This document shows, one piece after another, positions 6,187-10,425 of a DNA stretch of 10,425 nucleotides (positions are counted from its first letter, which is position 1; every line of letters starts with the position of its first letter). Under the pieces are notes generated by a model. That model was not told where the DNA came from, ran no database searches, and worked only from the letters and a program-made list of their open reading frames with translations. Position numbers and translations under genes: made by a program. The stretch is from JBLNBU01 sp050260215 (lineage in GTDB: Bacteria; Pseudomonadota; Alphaproteobacteria; Rhodospirillales; Magnetospirillaceae): positions 1 to 10,425 of the forward strand of contig JBLNBU010000273.1 in the NCBI GenBank assembly GCA_050260215.1. The letters are read 5' to 3'.

Positions 6187-6204
6187 TTTTCGCCCTCGCG
6201 AAAA
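6187..6204. other. AT-tract palindrome upstream of the tRNA-Leu promoter
   Basis: TTTTCGC (6187-6193) and GCGAAAA (6198-6204) form a 7-bp inverted repeat around CCTC. It falls at about -43 to -60 relative to the predicted tRNA start, where UP elements or activators bind. It may instead be a dyad operator shared with the divergent secreted-protein gene. No function is proven. Confidence 0.4.
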
Positions 6205-6252
6205 GTACGGGCTCGGCCGTATTGCCATCGCCCTTCGACGGGATCATCGTGC

Positions 6253-6258
6253 TAGAAT
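6253..6258 (+). promoter_or_regulatory. Candidate -10 box for the secreted-protein gene
   Basis: TAGAAT matches the sigma70 -10 consensus at five of six positions and would start transcription near 6265. No good -35 box is visible at the right distance (TTGCCA at 6222 is 25 bp away), so the call is weak. A start near 6265 would put the GGAG at 6278-6281 inside the leader, supporting translation from GTG 6291. Confidence 0.35.
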
Positions 6259-6290
6259 CGCAAACGGGGGAAATGTCGGAGTACGCCAGC

Positions 6291-6806
6291 GTGTCGACCC
6301 CCGCCTTCCGCACCGCCGCCATGATCGCCGCCCTCAGCCTGGCGCTTGCGCCGGCGGCGGCGCTTGCCGGCAAGAAGGGCGGCAGCGGCGAGGGCGGCGG
6401 TGGCGGCGGCGTGTCGTCGCCGACGCTGACCGTGGGCGGCTCCCGCGAGCTGACCATCGGCGGCGACGGCCAGGGGCTGCAGGTCAACGTCTCCGAACTG
6501 TTCATCGGCGGCAAGTGCCAGGCCGCCTTCTCCCTGTTCAACGCCGGCAGCCACAGCGCCAGCATCTACATGCTGGCCGAGACCCTGGACGCCTCCAAGC
6601 GGCCCGTCGACAACTGGGTGATCGAGAAGGCCCGCCTCGACCCGGGTGAGAGCAAGCAGATGATCTTCAGCTGCTCGGCCGCCCAGTACCTGAACCTGCG
6701 CGCCCTGTCCAACCGTGGCTGGCCGCCGGCCAACTGCGTCAGTTGCCCGGTGTCGCATCCGGTGCCGGTGAAGGTGTCGGCCAACCTGGTGGTGCTGCCG
6801 CAGTAG
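6291..6806 (+). CDS. Unrecognised secreted protein with Gly-rich linker
   Basis: I do not recognise this family. From GTG 6291 the product has 171 residues with a clear Sec signal peptide: a basic residue (Arg7), hydrophobic core MIAALSLALAP, and likely cleavage after ALA at 26. The mature N-terminus is a Lys- and Gly-rich linker (27-40). The rest alternates hydrophobic strands in the manner of an Ig-like or CARDB-like beta-sandwich: VNVSELFIGG, CQAAFSLFNAG, then LDPGESKQMIFSC. Four cysteines (76, 128, 149, 152) could form two disulfides after export. GGAG at 6278-6281 supports this start; ATG 6273 (177 residues) and GTG 6174 are alternatives, and the latter overlaps the tRNA promoter. It is convergent with cobO, with a 6-bp gap and no terminator visible between them. 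Confidence 0.75.
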   Translation: MSTPAFRTAAMIAALSLALAPAAALAGKKGGSGEGGGGGGVSSPTLTVGGSRELTIGGDGQGLQVNVSELFIGGKCQAAFSLFNAGSHSASIYMLAETLDASKRPVDNWVIEKARLDPGESKQMIFSCSAAQYLNLRALSNRGWPPANCVSCPVSHPVPVKVSANLVVLPQ

Positions 6807-6812
6807 CGGGCG

Positions 6813-7424
6813 TCAGAACTCGACGCCGGGCTGGGCCTTGACGCCTTCGCGGAAGGGGTGCTTCACCAGGGTCATCTCGGTGACCAGATCGGCGGCCTCG
6901 ACCAAGGCGGGGGGCGCGTTGCGCCCGGTGACCACCACGTGCTGGCCCTCGGGCCGGGCGGCGATGGCGGCCAGCACCTGGTCCAGCGCCACGTAATCGT
7001 AGCGCAGCGCCACGTTCAGTTCGTCCAGCACCACCATCCGGTAGGCCGGGTCGGCCAGCATCTGGCTGGCCACCTCCCAGGCGCGCCCGGCGGCGGCGAC
7101 GTCGCGGGCACGGTCCTGGGTCTCCCAGGTGAAGCCCTCGCCCATGGCGCGGAAGGTCACCAGCGCGCCGAAGCCTTCCAGCACCCGGCGCTCGGCGGTG
7201 TCCCAGGCGCCCTTGATGAACTGGACCACGCCCGACTTCATGCCGTGGCCGACGCAGCGCAGGACCATGCCGAAGGCGGCCGACGACTTGCCCTTGCCGG
7301 TGCCGGTGTGCACGATCACCAGGCCCTTCTCGGCCGCCCGCTTGGCCATCAGCTTGTCGCGCGAGGCCTTCTTCTTGGCCATCTTCTCGCGGTGGCGGGT
7401 CTCGATGTCGTCATGGTCGGTCAT
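6813..7424 (-). CDS. cobO: Cob(I)yrinic acid a,c-diamide adenosyltransferase
   Basis: CobO/BtuR/CobA-type enzymes transfer the adenosyl group of ATP to the cobalt of reduced corrinoids, in cytoplasmic B12 synthesis or salvage. The 203 residues are the normal length. A Lys/Arg-rich N-terminus (MAKKKASRDKLMAKR) leads to the unusual P-loop HTGTGKGKSS (39-48). VQFIKGAW (67-74), VVLDELN (131-137) and the C-terminal KHPFREGVKAQPGVEF are family signatures. I start at ATG 7424, where typical CobO proteins begin; the GTG at 7502 would add 26 unrelated residues. The G6 run directly before this ATG is a poorly spaced ribosome site. No other cobalamin gene and no cobalamin riboswitch is visible in the roughly 100 bp upstream, so it seems to be a lone housekeeping gene here. 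Confidence 0.94.
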   Translation of the reverse strand: MTDHDDIETRHREKMAKKKASRDKLMAKRAAEKGLVIVHTGTGKGKSSAAFGMVLRCVGHGMKSGVVQFIKGAWDTAERRVLEGFGALVTFRAMGEGFTWETQDRARDVAAAGRAWEVASQMLADPAYRMVVLDELNVALRYDYVALDQVLAAIAARPEGQHVVVTGRNAPPALVEAADLVTEMTLVKHPFREGVKAQPGVEF

Positions 7425-7502
7425 CCCCCCATGGTGGCGCGAAGCAGGCCCGTCCTGCAAGGGGCTGGGCCACGCCCAAAGGGGGAAGGACCGACAACGC
7501 AC

Positions 7503-7530
7503 TTGCCTCCGGCACGGTTTCGACTATAGT
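7503..7530 (+). promoter_or_regulatory. Promoter of the rimP-nusA-infB operon
   Basis: TTGCCT (7503-7508) and TATAGT (7525-7530) are separated by 16 bp, predicting a start near 7537 and a leader of about 90 nt before rimP. The -10 lies in the palindrome ACTATAGT, so a -10-like box also exists on the minus strand, but no matching -35 for cobO was found. Confidence 0.65.
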
Positions 7531-7536
7531 GGCGCC

Positions 7537-7628
7537 CAGACACATTCTTGCTGCCCGCCGGCGAGGCGGGGTTGTGAGGGTGGGCCATTGGCCCACTTTT
7601 TTGTTTTTATAGGGACCGATTTGGTCGC
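7537..7628 (+). promoter_or_regulatory. rimP leader, attenuator-like 5' UTR
   Basis: The leader can form hairpin 1 (CCCGCC 7554-7559 with GGCGGG 7565-7570) and then an intrinsic terminator (7580-7608). A competing helix pairs GCCCGCC (7553-7559) with GGTGGGC (7579-7585), seven pairs including one G-U. It uses both the 5' arm of hairpin 1 and the 5' arm of the terminator, so terminator and antiterminator are mutually exclusive. The first operon genes encode RimP and the elongation/termination factor NusA, so autogenous control is plausible. The pairing is by eye, without energy calculation. Confidence 0.6.
7580..7608 (+). terminator. Intrinsic terminator inside the rimP leader
   Basis: GTGGGCC (7580-7586) and GGCCCAC (7590-7596) form a perfect 7-bp stem with loop ATT, followed by TTTTTTGTTTTT (7597-7608). 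It is the clearest terminator in the window. It lies after the operon promoter and 20 bp before the rimP start, the position expected for an attenuator rather than an end-of-gene terminator. Confidence 0.88.
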
Positions 7629-8132
7629 ATGGCGACAGGGATGGACCTCCACAGCCGCTTGGCGGACCTCATCGCACCGTCGCTCGAAGCCATGGGCTAC
7701 GAGCTGGTCCGTGTGATTCTGCAAGGCAAGCAGCGTCCGACGCTGCAGATCATGGCCGAGCGCATCGACGGCGCGGCGATGACCGTGGATGACTGTGCCG
7801 AGATCAGCCGCGGGATCTCCGCCCTCTTGGACGTCGAGGACCCCATCCAGGGGGCCTACACGCTGGAAGTCAGCTCGCCCGGCATCGACCGGCCGCTGAC
7901 CCGGCCGAAGGACTTCGAGATCTGGGCCGGCTTCGAGGCCAAGCTGGAATCGAGCCTGCCCGTGGACGGCCGCAAGCGCTTCAAGGGCCGCCTGCGCGGC
8001 CTGGACGGCGACGGCCGGGTCAGGATCGATACCGAGGCCGGCGAGGTGGCGGTGCCGATGGCGGACATCCGCAATGCCAAGCTGGTGATGAACGACGAAC
8101 TGCTCGCCGCCGCGACCAAGGACCAGGATTAG
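7629..8132 (+). CDS. rimP: Ribosome maturation factor RimP
   Basis: RimP binds the free 30S subunit and assists its late assembly. The 167-residue product has the two-domain layout of the family. The N-terminal domain runs from MDLHSRLADLIAPSLEAMGY and includes DCAEISRGISALLD (55-68) and the signature YTLEVSSPGIDRPL (77-90) with TRPKDF. The C-terminal SH3-like domain spans about 95-160 (KGRLRGLDGDGRVRIDTEAGEVAVPMADI). I use ATG 7629; ATG 7641 is an alternative giving MDLHSR. Neither has a strong Shine-Dalgarno sequence (AGGGA at 7611-7615 is rather far from 7629). It is the first gene of the operon, downstream of an attenuator-like leader, and nusA starts 13 bp after its stop. Confidence 0.95.
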   Translation: MATGMDLHSRLADLIAPSLEAMGYELVRVILQGKQRPTLQIMAERIDGAAMTVDDCAEISRGISALLDVEDPIQGAYTLEVSSPGIDRPLTRPKDFEIWAGFEAKLESSLPVDGRKRFKGRLRGLDGDGRVRIDTEAGEVAVPMADIRNAKLVMNDELLAAATKDQD

Positions 8133-8145
8133 GGATACGAGGACC

Positions 8146-9657
8146 ATGGAACGCATCGCCGCACTTCCCCGCCCCGAACTGCTGCAGGTCGCCGACGCGG
8201 TGGCCCGCGACAAGGGCATCGACCGCGACGAGGTGCTGGAGGCCATGGAGCAGGCCATCCAGAAGGCCGGCCGCTCGAAATACGGCCACGAGCACGACAT
8301 CCGCGCCCACATCGACCGCAAGACCGGCGAGATCCAGCTGGCCCGCTACATCGAGGTGGTCGAGGAGGTCGAGAACGAGGCCACCCAGCTGCCCCTGGCC
8401 AAGGCCCTGAAGAAGAAGCCCGACGCCCAGCTCGGCGACTTCCTGGTCGACCCGCTGCCGCCCATCGACTTCGGCCGCATCGCCGCCCAGACCGCCAAGC
8501 AGGTCATCGTCCAGAAGGTTCGCGACGCCGAGCGCCAGCGCCAGTTCAACGAATACAAGGACCGCGTCGGCGAGATCAGCAACGGCTTGGTCAAGCGCGT
8601 CGAGTTCGGCAACGTCATCGTCGACCTGGGCCGCGCCGAGGCGCTGCTTCGCCGCGACGAGCTGATCCCGCGCGAGACCTTCCGCACCGGCGACCGCGTG
8701 CGTGCCTACATCTACGACGTCCGCCAGGAGCCCCGGGGCCCGCAGATCTTCCTGTCGCGCACCCATCCGGTGTTCATGGCCAAGCTGTTCGCACAGGAAG
8801 TGCCCGAGATCTACGACGGCATCATCGAGATCAAGGCGGTCGCCCGCGACCCCGGCTCGCGCGCCAAGATCGCCGTGCTGTCCCACGATTCGTCCATCGA
8901 CCCCGTCGGCGCCTGCGTCGGCATGCGCGGCTCGCGCGTGCAGGCGGTGGTGGCCGAGCTGCAGGGCGAGAAGATCGACATCATCCAGTGGAGCCAGGAC
9001 GTCGCCACCTTCGTGGTCAACGCACTGGCCCCGGCCGAGGTCACCAAGGTCGTCCTCGACGACGAGGCCGGCAAGATCGAGGTGGTGGTTCCCGACGACC
9101 AGCTCAGCCTGGCCATCGGCCGCCGCGGCCAGAACGTGCGCCTGGCCAGCCAGCTGACCCAGTGGAACATCGACATCCTGACCGAGGCCGAGGAATCCGA
9201 GCGCCGCACCGAGGAGTTCCGCACCCGGTCGAACATGTTCATCCACGCCCTGGACGTGGACGACGTCATCGCCCATCTGTTGGTCACCGAGGGCTTCTCG
9301 TCGGTCGAGGAGGTGGCGTTCGTGCCAGCCGAAGACCTCACCGACATCGAGGGCTTCGACGAATCGGTGGCGCAAGAGTTGCAGGAGCGGGCCCGCGCCT
9401 TCCTCGCCGAGCAGGACGAGCGCTACGACCAGCGCCGCCGCGAACTGGGCGTCGCCGACGACCTGGCCGCCATCGAGGGCCTGGCCCCGGTCATGCTGGT
9501 CAAGCTGGGCGAGAAGGGGATCAAGACCTTGGACGACCTTGGCGACCTGGCCAGCGACGAGCTGATCGATATCGTCGGCAAGGACATGGACGAGGACACG
9601 GCCAACGGCGTCATCATGGCCGCCCGCGCCCATTGGTTCGAGGGCGAGCAGGCGTAA
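8146..9657 (+). CDS. nusA: Transcription termination/antitermination factor NusA
   Basis: NusA binds RNA polymerase and nascent RNA and governs pausing, intrinsic termination and antitermination. The 503 residues match full-length proteobacterial NusA. Domains in order are the N-terminal RNAP-binding domain (about 1-130), an S1 domain (about 138-205), KH1 with GMRGSR (259-264), KH2 with GRRGQN (325-330), and two C-terminal acidic helix-hairpin-helix repeats (about 367-420 and 437-495). The repeats are seen in GFSSVEEVAFVPAEDL and GIKTLDDLGDLASDEL and correspond to E. coli AR1 and AR2. The ATG follows a GAGGA site and lies 13 bp after rimP; the next gene starts 12 bp after its stop, so it sits within a tight operon. 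Its product is a natural candidate to act on the terminator in the operon leader. Confidence 0.98.
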   Translation: MERIAALPRPELLQVADAVARDKGIDRDEVLEAMEQAIQKAGRSKYGHEHDIRAHIDRKTGEIQLARYIEVVEEVENEATQLPLAKALKKKPDAQLGDFLVDPLPPIDFGRIAAQTAKQVIVQKVRDAERQRQFNEYKDRVGEISNGLVKRVEFGNVIVDLGRAEALLRRDELIPRETFRTGDRVRAYIYDVRQEPRGPQIFLSRTHPVFMAKLFAQEVPEIYDGIIEIKAVARDPGSRAKIAVLSHDSSIDPVGACVGMRGSRVQAVVAELQGEKIDIIQWSQDVATFVVNALAPAEVTKVVLDDEAGKIEVVVPDDQLSLAIGRRGQNVRLASQLTQWNIDILTEAEESERRTEEFRTRSNMFIHALDVDDVIAHLLVTEGFSSVEEVAFVPAEDLTDIEGFDESVAQELQERARAFLAEQDERYDQRRRELGVADDLAAIEGLAPVMLVKLGEKGIKTLDDLGDLASDELIDIVGKDMDEDTANGVIMAARAHWFEGEQA

Positions 9658-9669
9658 GGGCGGCTGCCC

Positions 9670-10284
9670 ATGGACGAGGCGGAGGTCGACGCCGAGGATA
9701 CCGGTCCGGTCCGGCGTTGCGTCGCCACCGGCCAGATCCTCGACAAGGCGGAGTTGATCCGCTTCGTCGTCGGCCCCGATGGCCAGGTGGTGCCCGACGT
9801 GGACGCAGGGCTGCCCGGCCGGGGATTCTGGTTGAGCGCCCGCCGGGATGTGGTAAATACGGCCGTGGCGAAGAAACTGTTCGCCAAGGCCGCCCGCCGC
9901 CAGGTCACGGTCCCCGACGGGCTCGCCGACCGCCTCGAGGCGCTGCTGGTGCGCCGCTGCCTCGACCGGCTGGGCCTGGCGCGACGCGCCGGCCAGGCGG
10001 TCTGCGGTCACGAGAAGGTCCGCGCCGAGATCCAGTCTGGGCGCGCCGTGGTGCTGGTGCAGGCGCGCGACGCCGCCCTTCAGGGGCGCGAGCGGATGCG
10101 GGCCCTGGCCGGGAAACTGGCCGTGATCGAACTGTTCGACGAGGCCGAGCTCGGCACCGTCTTCGGCCGCGAAGCGGGCGTGCATGTTTGCTTGTCCGCG
10201 GGCAAGCTGGCCGACCGCCTGATCGAGGATGCAGCCAGACTGGCGGGCTTCCGCGACGGCCTGGCGACCTTTGGACGATCCTGA
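9670..10284 (+). CDS. ylxR: YlxR-type (DUF448) protein fused to an L7Ae-like RNA-binding domain
   Basis: The 204-residue product has two parts. The N-terminal YlxR/DUF448 domain (about 12-85) shows RRCVATGQ (15-22), LIRFVVGPDGQVVPD (29-43) and the loop GLPGRGFWLS (47-56). The C-terminal part (about 95-190) looks like an L7Ae/L30e-type RNA-binding fold, beginning LDRLGLARRAGQAVCGHEKV. In Firmicutes the two parts are separate genes (ylxR and ylxQ) between nusA and infB; alphaproteobacteria commonly carry the fusion. YlxR has been linked to RNA binding and control of RNase P or transcription, but its role here is inferred only. The ATG lies 12 bp after the nusA stop with AGGGCGG upstream. infB starts about 61 bp downstream. 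Confidence 0.92.
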   Translation: MDEAEVDAEDTGPVRRCVATGQILDKAELIRFVVGPDGQVVPDVDAGLPGRGFWLSARRDVVNTAVAKKLFAKAARRQVTVPDGLADRLEALLVRRCLDRLGLARRAGQAVCGHEKVRAEIQSGRAVVLVQARDAALQGRERMRALAGKLAVIELFDEAELGTVFGREAGVHVCLSAGKLADRLIEDAARLAGFRDGLATFGRS

Positions 10285-10345
10285 CGCCGCTCCGCCCGCG
10301 GCCCAGGGATATGTTTTTCCGGCGCGAAAGAGACGAAGTCGTTAC

Positions 10346-10425
10346 ATGAGCGAATCCAAGGATCAAGAGCGCAAGACCCCGCTGAAGCTGTCGCAGCCCG
10401 GCAAGCTCGAGCTGAAGAAGACCGT
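10346..10425 (+). CDS. infB: Translation initiation factor IF-2, 5' end (partial)
   Basis: The frame opened by ATG 10346 runs off the right edge and reads MSESKDQERKTPLKLSQPGK followed by LELKKT. This matches the N-terminus typical of alphaproteobacterial IF-2, in which a short Lys-rich start is followed by L-x-PGKLELKKTV. The GTPase domain lies outside the window. A purine-rich GAAAGAGACGAAG segment lies just upstream. Position directly after nusA and ylxR is the conserved order. IF-2 brings initiator fMet-tRNA to the 30S subunit. Confidence 0.95.
   Translation, partial: MSESKDQERKTPLKLSQPGKLELKKT

Noticed and set aside
6174..6290. N-terminal extension of the secreted protein from GTG 6174
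   Set aside because: It would put the start inside the divergent tRNA promoter, give a non-signal-like N-terminus, and lie upstream of the candidate -10 box at 6253.
7444..7458. Short hairpin GCAGG-CCCGT-CCTGC upstream of cobO
   Set aside because: A five-base-pair stem without a T-run or conserved context is expected by chance in DNA of this composition.
7425..7502. Possible cobalamin riboswitch or N-terminal extension upstream of cobO
   Set aside because: Only about 80-100 bp separate cobO from the divergent operon promoter, too short for a full cobalamin riboswitch, and I see no B12-box-like motif. The 26-residue extension from GTG 7502 does not resemble CobO N-termini.
8020..10185. A 721-codon minus-strand open frame across rimP, nusA and ylxR
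   Set aside because: It spans three well-recognised genes on the other strand, is dominated by Leu/Gly/Asp/Val/His repeats of codon-shadow type, and shows no motif.
1..10425. CRISPR arrays, insertion sequences, phage or toxin-antitoxin genes
   Set aside because: No regularly spaced repeats, transposase motifs or small overlapping gene pairs were seen; the only repeats are the short intergenic ones listed.

Overview
The window is high-GC DNA, densely packed with short intergenic gaps, and most likely comes from an alphaproteobacterium of the Rhodospirillales type (Magnetospirillum-like). This placement is inferred from the gene order rimP-nusA-ylxR-infB with a YlxR-L7Ae fusion, a short HRDC-less RNase D, CobO, GTG starts, and palindromes opening CCGTCA with CTTGA-type loops. 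No database search was possible.

Layout. 1-29 is the last 8 codons of an upstream gene. 59-1156 is mtnA (methylthioribose-1-phosphate isomerase). 1228-2117, on the minus strand, holds a small PilZ-domain protein and, upstream of it, a lipoprotein with a LecA-like C-terminal part. 2250-5137 is a plus-strand pair: a class II aldolase/short-chain dehydrogenase fusion followed 26 bp later by an acetoacetate-decarboxylase-family protein. 5138-5337 is a repeat-rich spacer with two inverted REP-like palindromes and a 26-bp direct repeat ending in A6. 5338-6180, on the minus strand, is RNase D downstream of tRNA-Leu(CAG) with a strong promoter. 6291-6806 is an unrecognised secreted protein, convergent with cobO (6813-7424, minus). 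7503-10425 is the promoter, an attenuator-like leader, rimP, nusA, a YlxR-L7Ae gene and the start of infB.

How the genes work together. The right third is the conserved translation/transcription-factor operon, with an intrinsic terminator between its promoter and first gene; a competing helix can be drawn, so it is probably regulated by attenuation. The tRNA-Leu/rnd pair may be co-transcribed, linking a tRNA to a 3'-exonuclease. The most open biology is on the left. MtnA makes methylthioribulose-1-phosphate, and the nearby aldolase-dehydrogenase fusion could split such a 5-modified ribulose-1-phosphate into DHAP plus an aldehyde and then reduce or oxidise the aldehyde. That would be a fused version of the methylthioadenosine 'DHAP shunt' known from Rhodospirillum rubrum. 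The proximity can be seen; the pathway assignment is inference. No IS element, CRISPR array or phage gene was seen.
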